From a virus, in the IMG/VR virus record IMGVR_UViG_3300031787_000100, positions 1 through 64,000 of that record: a stretch of DNA of 64,000 nucleotides. The stretch is one strand, 5' to 3'. This document shows, one piece after another, positions 14,244-21,663 of the stretch. Every line of letters begins with the position of its first letter. Positions within the stretch are counted from its first letter, which is position 1. The position numbers and the translations under genes were made by a program. The notes under the pieces are model-generated. The model saw only the letters and a program-made list of their open reading frames with translations, searched no databases and was not told the origin of the DNA.

Positions 14244-15311
14244 ATGCAATTGTCTGTAAACCTCAAACAAGCAGCTACTCTCATTCGCAATGTGGGTACA
14301 ACAAACACAATCCTACTGCGGGGTCAGCCCGGTGTAGGTAAGTCATCTATTCTTGCAACACTAGGCAAGGAACTACCTGACTATCACGTTTGCTACATCG
14401 ACTGTGCAAACTTAGACCTCGGTGACTTGGCTATGCCTGTCATTGACCGAGAGAACATGACCACATCGTATGCACCCAATGTGCGCTTCGGTGTAGGTAA
14501 GAATCAGACTCGACCCGTCATACTTATGCTTGACGAGTTGGGTAAAGCATCACGCCCTGTGATGAACATGTTGTTGCCGACTATCCTTGAGCATCGTGTA
14601 GGTGATGTGCAGTATCGTACTGGGTCAATCATCTTAGCAACAACCAACCTAGATACAGATGGTGTGGGTGACAATATCCCTGCCCATGCCTACAACCGCA
14701 TGACTGTGGTGAACCTAGCCAACCCAACAACTGAGCAGTGGCTCGAGTGGGCATCGGACAACAACATTGCCCCCGAAGTTATGGCATTTGCTAAGCAGTA
14801 TCCGCAAGTGTTCGACTGCTATGTAGACCTTGACCCCAAGGCTAAGAACCCCTACATCTTCAACCCATTGACGGGCAACGTGAAAGCATACTGCTCGCCT
14901 CGTTCACTCGAGAAAGCATCTAACATTATCAAGATGCGTCATGTATTGGGTGATGCCTTGTTGCCTGCATTGGCGGGTACTGTGGGTGAAGCAGCAGCTA
15001 GGGATATGGATGCACTCATTCACTTGGCAGATCAGTTGCCTTTGTTCGAGAACATCGTGAAGGAACCATTCAAGGCTAAGGTTCCAAGCAGTGCGGGTGC
15101 GTTATTCATTCTCGCCTTTATGTTGGCAGGTCGTGTCGATGCTAAGACTATCGACGCAGTGATGGACTACTCAGATCGTATGGCTAACGAATCATTCGAG
15201 GCACATGCACTCTTTATCACATCACTTGCATCCAACAAAGCCAAGGTAGGTATGGCATGCGGTAGCCGTAAGTTCACGACCCAAGCAGCCAAGCTTGGTA
15301 AGTTCTTCTAA
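14244..15311 (+). CDS. MoxR/CobS-type AAA+ ATPase
   Basis: A 355-residue ATPase. Walker A GQPGVGKSS (27-35), Walker B VILMLDELGKAS (about 92-103), sensor 1 ATTNLD (about 131-136), and an arginine-rich NRMTVV stretch follow the MoxR pattern. MoxR ATPases work as hexameric chaperones with von Willebrand A (VWA) partners, remodelling or inserting metals into targets. A metallopeptidase-VWA gene lies 0.9 kb downstream, so the pair is probably functional. A viral precedent is the archaeal virus ATV, which encodes a MoxR and a VWA protein. The target here is unknown. Confidence 0.85.
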   Translation: MQLSVNLKQAATLIRNVGTTNTILLRGQPGVGKSSILATLGKELPDYHVCYIDCANLDLGDLAMPVIDRENMTTSYAPNVRFGVGKNQTRPVILMLDELGKASRPVMNMLLPTILEHRVGDVQYRTGSIILATTNLDTDGVGDNIPAHAYNRMTVVNLANPTTEQWLEWASDNNIAPEVMAFAKQYPQVFDCYVDLDPKAKNPYIFNPLTGNVKAYCSPRSLEKASNIIKMRHVLGDALLPALAGTVGEAAARDMDALIHLADQLPLFENIVKEPFKAKVPSSAGALFILAFMLAGRVDAKTIDAVMDYSDRMANESFEAHALFITSLASNKAKVGMACGSRKFTTQAAKLGKFF

Positions 15312-15330
15312 ACTTATAAGGTTATAACTT
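15311..15330. repeat. 20-bp repeat, copy 8 (GG-centred)
   Basis: AACTTATAAGGTTATAACTT; the centre is GG instead of CC, i.e. the core is in inverted orientation relative to the gene. It overlaps the last base of the MoxR gene and ends 1 nt before the ATG of a 29-aa membrane peptide. Confidence 0.85.
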
Positions 15331-15331
15331 T

Positions 15332-15421
15332 ATGTTTACACCTTGGGAACGCTTCGAGCGTTTTATCTTAGTCCTAGCACTCATTGTGCTAGCCCTTGAC
15401 CTCTACTACTGGAGACCATGA
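15332..15421 (+). CDS. Tiny membrane peptide, 29 aa
   Basis: A short frame, MFTPWERFER then FILVLALIVLALDLYYW, i.e. a positively charged start and one clear membrane helix. The stop overlaps the next start (ATGATG context), suggesting coupling. There is no Shine-Dalgarno because the 20-bp repeat abuts the ATG, which lowers confidence. Confidence 0.45.
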   Translation: MFTPWERFERFILVLALIVLALDLYYWRP

Positions 15422-15594
15422 TGCTTATCGTAGAACGAACATCTAACGGGCAGACCATCGTCGTCATTAAGAAAGATTGGCATCCCAATCGAATCAGCAA
15501 GGCGTACCAACGCCCACTGCCTAACCATGTGCAGTCAAATGATGCATGGAATTTACAAACCGCATTACTAAACAAACTAAGGAAACCATCATGA
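15418..15594 (+). CDS. Small basic protein, 58 aa
   Basis: A 58-residue frame starting MMLIVERTSNGQTIVVIKKD with a basic, Pro-containing C-terminal half. GGAG (15411-15414) precedes the ATG and the end overlaps the next gene by 4 nt (ATGA). Chained overlaps on both sides support it as real. Not recognised. Confidence 0.55.
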   Translation: MMLIVERTSNGQTIVVIKKDWHPNRISKAYQRPLPNHVQSNDAWNLQTALLNKLRKPS

Positions 15595-16190
15595 GAAATA
15601 TGTACGAACTCGCAAGACAACTGCAGTCCCCCGGTGTAGTCACCACGGCATACTTTAACCCAACTCGTTTGACTAAGTCGCTACGCAACCTTGCTCGTAA
15701 GAGCATTGCGTCAGGCAAGCATAGCGGTGGGTGGTCAAGTCAAACAAAGAAAGTGCGCAACCTTATCTTTAAGTTAGCGGGTGAAGCACCTGTGATACAC
15801 GCTAAGCCTGAGCATGGACCGTATGTATCTTTTGTAGCACCACGCCCTATACCTCATAGCGTTCAGAATGAGATGATTGGACTGCTCGAGGCGGACTGCT
15901 CGTTGACTAAGATGAACTTCGAGACAGAGAAGAAGAACTACTACAAGATCACATACGATGAGTTTGTAGAACGAGTTGATGATACTTTTGTTACTAACAT
16001 GAAACGTTTGCAAGAGGTGGGTGGTAGCACGCACTACTCAATCATAATCCGCAACAAACCAATACGAGAGCAGGTAGTTGACTTGTTTCTTACATTGCGA
16101 ACCTCTGATGAGGTGGCATTGGCTGAGCGCATAGCTTCGCTACTAGATGAGAATCGAGAGTTTCTCATCCCATTGGACTACAACTTTTGA
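15591..16190 (+). CDS. Uncharacterised protein between MoxR and VWA genes
   Basis: A 199-residue, soluble, mixed alpha-beta protein. The start MRNMYELARQL at 15591 has AAGGAAA upstream and a 4-nt overlap with the previous gene; a longer upstream reading lacks a ribosome site. Basic N-terminal region (LRNLARKSIASGKHSGGW) then an acidic C-terminal half. Its constant company (MoxR before, VWA after) suggests an adaptor or substrate of that pair, by inference only. Confidence 0.65.
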   Translation: MRNMYELARQLQSPGVVTTAYFNPTRLTKSLRNLARKSIASGKHSGGWSSQTKKVRNLIFKLAGEAPVIHAKPEHGPYVSFVAPRPIPHSVQNEMIGLLEADCSLTKMNFETEKKNYYKITYDEFVERVDDTFVTNMKRLQEVGGSTHYSIIIRNKPIREQVVDLFLTLRTSDEVALAERIASLLDENREFLIPLDYNF

Positions 16191-16191
16191 A

Positions 16192-16211
16192 AACTTATAA
16201 CCTTATAACTT
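16192..16211. repeat. 20-bp repeat, copy 9 (tandem form), before the VWA gene
   Basis: AACTTATAACCTTATAACTT directly joined to TTGGAGAAATCAA and the 16225 start codon. Confidence 0.9.
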
Positions 16212-16224
16212 TTGGAGAAATCAA

Positions 16225-17397
16225 ATGAACGTATCAGATCGAATCAAGAAAGCGCACATCGCTATCATGCAACACAAAAAGTTCTGTGTGTATAGCGGTA
16301 TCCTTGCGTGTGGCAAGGTGCATGTCAACAACGACGTACCTACCGCAGCTACTAACGGTTGGGATGTTATCTACAACCCTGCCTTCATCGAGCAACACAT
16401 GAAGACCGACCCCGAGTTGCGCTTCCTCATCTTGCATGAGGGTCAGCACAAAGCGTATCGTCACTTGCAAGTATGGACTGCATTGCACGACGAGGATGCT
16501 CAGTTGGCTAACATCGCAGCAGATCACTTCGTTAACTTATCCTTAGTGGATATGGATGACGGTGAGGGGTTCATCAAGATGCCTGAGTTAGGTGTGCAAC
16601 CTGATGCCAAGTATCGTGGGTGGTCAGTCAAGCAAATCTTCGAAGACCTCAAGCAAGAGGAAGAAGAAGGCGGGGGTGGTGGCGGTGGCGAAGGTGGCAA
16701 TGGGTTCGATGAGCATGACTGGGCTAATGCAACAAGCGGTGACCCTGCTAAGGATGCCGAGCGTGGCAATGAGATACAACGAGCCATTCGTCAAGGCGAG
16801 ATCGTGCGTCGCAAGATGCAAGGCAAGGGTGCAGGCGATGCAGATGGTGCGTTCGGTGAGTTGTTGCAACCCAAGATCGACTGGAAGAAAGTCTTGCGTG
16901 ACTTCATCACCGAGACATGTGCGGGTCGTGACGAGTCCTCATGGCGTAAACCTAATCGTAGATTTTTGAGCTACGACGTTTACATGCCCTCTATGGTGGG
17001 GACTACTATGACAGAGCTTGTCATCGGGTTCGACACGTCGGGTTCATGTTTCGGTGGCGATGAAATGACTGCGTTTGTTTCCAACATCAAGACCATCATT
17101 GAAGAGGTCAAGCCAACCAAGACACACGTCATCTATTGGGACACTCAAGTAGCAGGGCATCAAACATTCGAGGATGGTCAGTTTGCCGTAGCCGACATGA
17201 AACCCAAGGGCGGTGGTGGTACAGATGGTTCTGTGTTGTTTGAATACTTGCGTGAACACCGTATCAACCCACAAGCTATTGTGCAGTTTACCGACGGCTA
17301 CGTAGGTGATTGGGGTAACACCAATGTGCCTACCTTGTGGGCTATCACAACCGATGTGGTTGCACCATTCGGTACGACGATTCGTGTCGAAGTTTAA
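16225..17397 (+). CDS. Metallopeptidase-like/VWA protein, MoxR partner
   Basis: A 390-residue protein. The N-terminal domain (1-130) has ILHEGQHKAYRH with HEGQH at 71-75, an HExxH zinc motif as in DUF2201-type putative metallopeptidases. A Glu-then-Gly linker (about 146-162) leads to a helical middle and a VWA-like domain with a MIDAS set: DTSGS (about 269-273), GGGTDGS (about 330-337) and FTDGY (about 352-356). Proteins of this type pair with MoxR ATPases in bacteria. The role is unknown in phages; protein remodelling or metal-dependent cleavage is an inference. Confidence 0.8.
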   Translation: MNVSDRIKKAHIAIMQHKKFCVYSGILACGKVHVNNDVPTAATNGWDVIYNPAFIEQHMKTDPELRFLILHEGQHKAYRHLQVWTALHDEDAQLANIAADHFVNLSLVDMDDGEGFIKMPELGVQPDAKYRGWSVKQIFEDLKQEEEEGGGGGGGEGGNGFDEHDWANATSGDPAKDAERGNEIQRAIRQGEIVRRKMQGKGAGDADGAFGELLQPKIDWKKVLRDFITETCAGRDESSWRKPNRRFLSYDVYMPSMVGTTMTELVIGFDTSGSCFGGDEMTAFVSNIKTIIEEVKPTKTHVIYWDTQVAGHQTFEDGQFAVADMKPKGGGGTDGSVLFEYLREHRINPQAIVQFTDGYVGDWGNTNVPTLWAITTDVVAPFGTTIRVEV

Positions 17398-17417
17398 AAC
17401 TTATAACCTTATAACTT
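17398..17417. repeat. 20-bp repeat, copy 10 (tandem form)
   Basis: AACTTATAACCTTATAACTT, starting 1 nt after the VWA stop codon and followed at once by TTGGAG for the 17430 gene. Confidence 0.9.
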
Positions 17418-17429
17418 TTGGAGAAAACC

Positions 17430-17795
17430 ATGGGATATAGATCAGATGTGCAGGCACTTATTTACCCTGCGAACGGTGACACTAACTTGTTGGAGTACGA
17501 CAAGCTCAAAACGCTAATGAACACCACGTTTAAGGATATGTTGGATACATGGGGCGATTACTTTGATTGGAATGACCATCATCGTGTACTCCAGTTTACC
17601 GCTAACTCTATTAAATGGTACGACAGCTACCCCGATGTGGCTAGGTTTACTAAGTTTTTGGAGGAGGTGCGCGACCTTGAGTACGAGTATGAGTTCATTC
17701 GTATTGGCGAGGATGACAACGATGTTGAGTCCGATAGCACAGGCGATGCCGAGAACTTTATGTACGTAGAACGAACCATACAGGTGAATTTATGA
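17430..17795 (+). CDS. Acidic protein, unknown
   Basis: A 121-residue acidic protein starting MGYRSDVQALIYPANG. The MGYRSDV opening is shared by unknown proteins of other phages and plasmids, as far as I recall. Residues 95-115 are almost all acidic. ATG at 17430 follows GGAGAAAACC. Soluble; no catalytic motif. Confidence 0.65.
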   Translation: MGYRSDVQALIYPANGDTNLLEYDKLKTLMNTTFKDMLDTWGDYFDWNDHHRVLQFTANSIKWYDSYPDVARFTKFLEEVRDLEYEYEFIRIGEDDNDVESDSTGDAENFMYVERTIQVNL

Positions 17796-18070
17796 AATTC
17801 AAGTTAACTATCAACGGGCATCACGTATTGGTGGATGCAGGGCAACTCCAAATCCTTACAGATACTCTGTCGTTTGCCGAACACCTAACCGAAACTCACG
17901 TTGGGCACAACATGGGGTCACAAGGGTATCAGAACGCATACGTACCGGCTATCAAGCCAGTCGTAACACACGAGCTATTCACTGTAGCACCAGTGAACCA
18001 AGACTACATCGACACAATCAAACTGACGATGAAGCTAAATGACACATCAACCATGCAAGTAACAACCTAA
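17792..18070 (+). CDS. Small protein, unknown
   Basis: A 92-residue protein (begins MKFKLTINGHHVLVDAGQLQ) with a strand-helix start and a Tyr/Pro-rich centre. It overlaps the previous gene by 4 nt (ATGA) and ends just before the next repeat. Not recognised. Confidence 0.65.
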   Translation: MKFKLTINGHHVLVDAGQLQILTDTLSFAEHLTETHVGHNMGSQGYQNAYVPAIKPVVTHELFTVAPVNQDYIDTIKLTMKLNDTSTMQVTT

Positions 18071-18090
18071 AACTTATAACCTTATAACTT
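18071..18090. repeat. 20-bp repeat, copy 11 (tandem form)
   Basis: AACTTATAACCTTATAACTT directly after the previous stop codon and directly before TGGAGAAACC of the 18101 gene. Confidence 0.9.
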
Positions 18091-18100
18091 TGGAGAAACC

Positions 18101-19027
18101 ATGAACTACTACACAATCGAAACAGAAAAGCCTATCGCAGGCGTCGCACGTTCCGCCATGATGGTGGACTTAAACATCGCAGTCTACTCGGGTCGCAAGC
18201 AAGACAAGAGTACGCAAGCCGAGGTCACCAATGCCAAGGGGTCAGGCTCCAAGAAAGCAGCGTCGGTGTACAAGAACTTGTTTGCTGAGTGCAAAGAGTT
18301 GGAAGCTATCACCAAGTTCCAAGCCCGTGCCCGAGCCGAACACTATCGCTTGACGCTTCCTTGGAATGACCAAGGTGCAAGACTGTTGCCCACTGCAGCC
18401 CTGCTTGAGTATCAGAAGACTATGGGTAGGCATAACACAGAGTTCAATCGCTTGGTCGATGCGTTCTTGGACAAGTACGAGACACTCGTAGCAGGGGCAG
18501 CGTTCCAACTCGGCACATTGTTTGATCGCAACGAGTACCCAAGCAGGGGCAAGGTGGCTCAGCGTTTTCGTATGGAGGCATCGTTCACTCCCTTGCCTAC
18601 TGGCGGTGACTTCCGACTTGATGTGGAGAGCGAGGTACAACGCAACCTGATCGCCCAATACGAAGAGAAGCTCGATGCTAAGTTGAAGGCAGCGAACCAA
18701 GACTCATGGACTCGTTTGTATAACGCTATCAGTAAGTTGAGTGATCGCTTGACTGTGGATGAGGATGGCAAGAAGCGTACGTTCCACGACACAACGGTGA
18801 CCAATGCCGTTGACTTGTGTGAGTTGTTGCAGGTCATGAACATTACCAACGACCCTGCGTTGACGAAAGCTTCACGTAAGCTTGAGGAAGTATTATCTGG
18901 CATAACACCTAAGGAATTGCGGGAAGAAGATAGCACTCGTGCTTTAACCAAGATCAAGGTGGATGAAATCCTTGGTGCATTTGATTGGGGGATAAATGAT
19001 GGGGAAAGTGAAGGCGATGGTAACTGA
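18101..19027 (+). CDS. DUF3150-like protein of the MoxR/VWA module
   Basis: A 308-residue, mostly helical protein. It begins with strands then a GRKQDKSTQAEV segment, followed by long helices (about 50-130), a FRLDVESEVQRN segment, a second helical block and an acidic tail (DWGINDGESEGDG). Size, helical build and position near CobS/MoxR and CobT/VWA-type genes match DUF3150 proteins known from phages and conjugative elements. The match is from memory, not from a search. Role unknown; a third component of the ATPase module is the inference. Confidence 0.55.
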   Translation: MNYYTIETEKPIAGVARSAMMVDLNIAVYSGRKQDKSTQAEVTNAKGSGSKKAASVYKNLFAECKELEAITKFQARARAEHYRLTLPWNDQGARLLPTAALLEYQKTMGRHNTEFNRLVDAFLDKYETLVAGAAFQLGTLFDRNEYPSRGKVAQRFRMEASFTPLPTGGDFRLDVESEVQRNLIAQYEEKLDAKLKAANQDSWTRLYNAISKLSDRLTVDEDGKKRTFHDTTVTNAVDLCELLQVMNITNDPALTKASRKLEEVLSGITPKELREEDSTRALTKIKVDEILGAFDWGINDGESEGDGN

Positions 19028-19358
19028 GATTATGGAAGTAGCAGACAGGCATGGGCGAGCTAAGTCAGACGCCCTTCGAATGCTAGAACATAAACTTGGA
19101 TACCACAAAGACAATCCTATGTACGAATGTAGATACGAAGAACGTGGGCTTGACTACACGCTAAAGAAATGGCGTGACGGACACGAGGAAGCATCTCGTG
19201 GACTGGTAACAGACCTACCTGATTGGCTAGAGAGAATCAGGGATGTGGCGACGGTGGGTGGGCATCTTAAGAAAGTGAACGTGCCTCCCCCTGACAACAT
19301 CGTATGGTTCACTATCGACGACGATGGAAATTTAATTAACTTTATGGAACTTACATGA
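18996..19358 (+). CDS. Uncharacterised protein
   Basis: A 120-residue protein with a charged helical N-terminus (MEVADRHGRAKSDALRMLEHKLG) and an acidic, strand-like end (NIVWFTIDDDGNLINFMEL). The start is uncertain: 18996 overlaps the previous gene by 32 nt; ATG at 19017 with AAGG upstream is also plausible. Not recognised. Confidence 0.6.
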   Translation: MMGKVKAMVTEIMEVADRHGRAKSDALRMLEHKLGYHKDNPMYECRYEERGLDYTLKKWRDGHEEASRGLVTDLPDWLERIRDVATVGGHLKKVNVPPPDNIVWFTIDDDGNLINFMELT

Positions 19359-19528
19359 ACTATGACAACTTGACCGATGAGGAACTAATCCGTTTTGCCG
19401 ATGGGCATACGGGTTTAATCAAAGTCTTATCTGAAAGGTTGGAGATGCGGTTGCGTGACATGGAGGATTTATCACGCACCATGCCTGACCCCAAACAACT
19501 TAACCTATTCGAGGATGACGATGCCTGA
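19355..19528 (+). CDS. Small acidic protein, 57 aa
   Basis: A short frame starting MNYDNLTDEELIRFADGHTG with a helical centre (LIKVLSERLEMRLRDMEDL) and a NLFEDDDA end. It overlaps both neighbours by 4 and 8 nt, the close packing typical of this operon. Not recognised. Confidence 0.55.
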   Translation: MNYDNLTDEELIRFADGHTGLIKVLSERLEMRLRDMEDLSRTMPDPKQLNLFEDDDA

Positions 19529-20072
19529 CATACAAACAGAAATGCAAAAGATATTGCAAGCTTGGGAACAACCCGAAACAACTGAAACAACTAAGGAAAC
19601 AACAGTGTTTAAACCTACAAACAACGTAACAAAAGAAACCTTTAACTTTATTCGAGACAACTCCGGTTGCGCTCGAAACGATGCAATCCGAATCCTTGTA
19701 GCGCAAGGGCATAAGAAATCATCTGTGTCATCTTTGCTTGGACAGATGCTACGCCAAGGGCATATCTACAAGGATAGCGACGGCTTGCTACGCCCCAATG
19801 GTAAAGAGTACACACCCATCAAATCTTCTAAGACGCTTGCTAAGCGAGAAGCTAAGGTGAAGAAACCAAAAAGTTATAAGGTTATAACTTCTAAGCCAAG
19901 TCAAGAGGCATTGGGTTTAGCTGCATTGGTGAACGAGCCAATAGCTAAAGCGTTCAATCACCAACCTGACATTCGTACAAACATCGACATTATCATGGAT
20001 ACGATTAGCCTCAATGATGCCCACGAGTTGTATCGTCGCTTGCACTTGTACTTCGGTGGCTTGGGTAAATGA
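19521..20072 (+). CDS. Winged-helix-like protein carrying a repeat in its coding sequence
   Basis: A 183-residue protein. A Thr/Glu-rich start (about 1-40) is followed by a winged-helix-like region (FNFIRDNSGCARNDAIRILV, SVSSLLGQMLRQGHIYKD, about 42-95), then a basic linker and a C-terminal helical tail. A 20-bp repeat (19871-19890) lies inside the gene and encodes part of KSYKVITSK. GAGG before ATG 19521 decides the start. A DNA-binding role fits, and the internal repeat raises the possibility of self-binding. Confidence 0.6.
   Translation: MPDIQTEMQKILQAWEQPETTETTKETTVFKPTNNVTKETFNFIRDNSGCARNDAIRILVAQGHKKSSVSSLLGQMLRQGHIYKDSDGLLRPNGKEYTPIKSSKTLAKREAKVKKPKSYKVITSKPSQEALGLAALVNEPIAKAFNHQPDIRTNIDIIMDTISLNDAHELYRRLHLYFGGLGK
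19871..19890. repeat. 20-bp repeat, copy 12 (palindromic form), within a coding sequence
   Basis: AAGTTATAAGGTTATAACTT, perfect 9-bp arms around GG. It is the only copy inside a gene and the rightmost in the window. Confidence 0.9.
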
Positions 20073-20263
20073 GATCAAAAGCCATATTGGAGTTTGATTA
20101 CCCCGACGATGAGGATGCGTTACTGTTCGCATTGAAGGGGCAAGCTATGTATAAGGCGCTGGCAAGTATCAAGATGGTTATGTCTGCACCTTATACAAAG
20201 GCTGAGATGGTCAGCCAAATCAAAACTGTACTCAACGAAATATTTGAGGAGTTGGGTGAATGA
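20069..20263 (+). CDS. Small helical protein, unknown
   Basis: A 64-residue protein. An ILEFDYPDDEDALLFALKG start and an AEMVSQIKTVLNEIFEELGE helix resemble small phage proteins of unknown role. It overlaps the previous gene by 4 nt and the next by 4 nt. Not recognised. Confidence 0.65.
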   Translation: MRSKAILEFDYPDDEDALLFALKGQAMYKALASIKMVMSAPYTKAEMVSQIKTVLNEIFEELGE

Positions 20264-20448
20264 AGCCCAATGCTAAACGCATTACGATACCGGTGTCCGA
20301 GGGCATTGATAAGATACGAGATCAACTGTCTGCGGATACTGGCATCAAGATGACATACAACCAAGTGCTTGACTACCTGATTCATTTCTATTTAGTACGC
20401 ACTCAACAACCTGACGCACCACGAACACAATGGAGGAAATTAAAGTGA
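20260..20448 (+). CDS. Small ribbon-helix-helix-like protein
   Basis: A 62-residue protein. RITIPVSEGIDKIRDQLSAD then TYNQVLDYLIHFYL gives the strand-helix-helix pattern of Arc/MetJ-type DNA-binding proteins, with a basic tail. Four-nt overlap with the gene before. A regulatory role is inferred from the fold pattern only. Confidence 0.55.
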   Translation: MKPNAKRITIPVSEGIDKIRDQLSADTGIKMTYNQVLDYLIHFYLVRTQQPDAPRTQWRKLK

Positions 20449-20549
20449 CTTGGCCCTTCCCCCCATTCCCAAACCCCAAGGACAAGGGCAACCGAGTCCC
20501 TAAGTTCAACCCTGATAACCACGAGGATGCACCGGTATGCGACAACTAA
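20445..20549 (+). CDS. Possible tiny Pro-rich protein, 34 aa, GTG start
   Basis: A GTG at 20445 overlaps the previous stop (GTGA) and has a perfect GGAGG 8 nt upstream. The product is Pro-rich (WPFPPFPNPKDKGN) with an acidic end. The excellent ribosome site argues that it is translated; the short length and simple composition argue caution. Confidence 0.4.
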   Translation: MTWPFPPFPNPKDKGNRVPKFNPDNHEDAPVCDN

Positions 20550-20728
20550 GCGAAACAACCGCAAGGCAAACCATAGGCATGATGCGCTCAATCGCTAGCC
20601 ACGTACCAATCAGCCCATTTCATTTGCAAGCAGCCAAAGATATGGAACAATTACTGGAAGAAGTTTTGAAATACCGAAAGGAAAAGAAAGATGAAAAACC
20701 CACGCGTAATAATTTACACAAGGGATAA
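20537..20728 (+). CDS. Small helical protein, unknown
   Basis: A 63-residue protein, helical and basic at the end (LLEEVLKYRKEKKDEKP). It overlaps the glutaredoxin start by 38 nt. No strong ribosome site is seen before the ATG. Not recognised. Confidence 0.5.
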   Translation: MRQLSETTARQTIGMMRSIASHVPISPFHLQAAKDMEQLLEEVLKYRKEKKDEKPTRNNLHKG

Positions 20729-20939
20729 CTGCCCGAACTGTGAGATAGCCAAACGTATTCTTTCGACTGCGAACATTGAATACATAGACGTCGACATCAT
20801 GCTAGGCAACCGATTGCAAAACTTTCTAGCGGAGTATCCTGATGCCCGTCAGATGCCTCAAATTTTTATCAACGACCAACGTGTTGGTGGTGTTGAGGGT
20901 CTGAAGGTTGCGTTACGCCAGTTGGGGATACTGCAATGA
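20691..20939 (+). CDS. grx: Glutaredoxin
   Basis: An 82-residue thioredoxin-fold redox protein of normal glutaredoxin size. The CPNC active site lies at 14-17 after the first strand (RVIIYT), the cis-Pro loop is QMPQIFIND (about 54-62) and the GGVEGL glutathione-binding loop is at 67-72. Glutaredoxins feed electrons to ribonucleotide reductase in many phages, but no reductase gene is visible in this window. Start ATG with AGGAAAAG upstream. Confidence 0.92.
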   Translation: MKNPRVIIYTRDNCPNCEIAKRILSTANIEYIDVDIMLGNRLQNFLAEYPDARQMPQIFINDQRVGGVEGLKVALRQLGILQ

Positions 20940-21391
20940 TTAACAGTTATGCGCACAGTGGATTTCTAAAGCCCGATGTTGTAGATGCAAAGGGTTTTGG
21001 GTGGAAGGTAGAAACAATCACTAAGTTTGCCGCAAACGAACTAACGCTAGAAACAGGAACAAATTTAACACGGAGAGCTAAAGATATGTCAACAGATTAC
21101 GAAACCGCAACCAAGATTGCCGATGACGCAAGCAAGATGTTCAAGAAAAGTTACAGCGATTTAATTGAAACAACGGCACAGCTACAAACATCAACTAAAA
21201 AAGTATCAGGTGATATTCGCAAATCAGCCGATGATTTAGCGCAAGGGTTACTGAAGGTGCAGAAGCAGGCGGACTTTAACAACCTGACACGATACGTTGA
21301 GTTGCTTGAGAGGGCAGCTACTGCCATGACTACGCTAGCTGACCTAGAGAAGGCAGGGAAACTGCAAAAGATTGCGGGTGCGCTGAAATGA
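20936..21391 (+). CDS. Helical protein, unknown
   Basis: A 151-residue protein. After a short strand region (about 1-45), residues 50-150 form long amphipathic helices rich in Lys, Ala and Thr (coiled-coil-like). It overlaps the glutaredoxin stop by 4 nt. An internal MSTDYETATKIADD start at about residue 51 is conceivable. Function unknown. Confidence 0.6.
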   Translation: MINSYAHSGFLKPDVVDAKGFGWKVETITKFAANELTLETGTNLTRRAKDMSTDYETATKIADDASKMFKKSYSDLIETTAQLQTSTKKVSGDIRKSADDLAQGLLKVQKQADFNNLTRYVELLERAATAMTTLADLEKAGKLQKIAGALK

Positions 21392-21663
21392 AAGTTTTAG
21401 ATTTAGTAAGGTATGACCCTGATAAAGGATGCTTCGTTATGAAAGACAATACACCCCCGCGTGTGTTCAACCCATGGGAAGAGTTAGCGCAAGTTGACCG
21501 CCCTAGCATCTTTCTAAAAGATGTTTACTTCCGTGCCAAAGGTGCGGGAACCCTTGAGAGTGAGAAGGGTCTAGGCTACAAACAATTTGGCACTTACACC
21601 AAAGCACGACAACCAAACAAACACGAAAGGTCACCCGAAGATGCCAAGACCAAAGCCCCCTGA
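21388..21663 (+). CDS. Small protein, unknown
   Basis: A 91-residue protein (begins MKVLDLVRYDPDKGC) with Pro-rich turns and a basic end. Overlaps of 4 nt before and 23 nt after show the tight packing of this operon. Not recognised. Confidence 0.6.
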   Translation: MKVLDLVRYDPDKGCFVMKDNTPPRVFNPWEELAQVDRPSIFLKDVYFRAKGAGTLESEKGLGYKQFGTYTKARQPNKHERSPEDAKTKAP

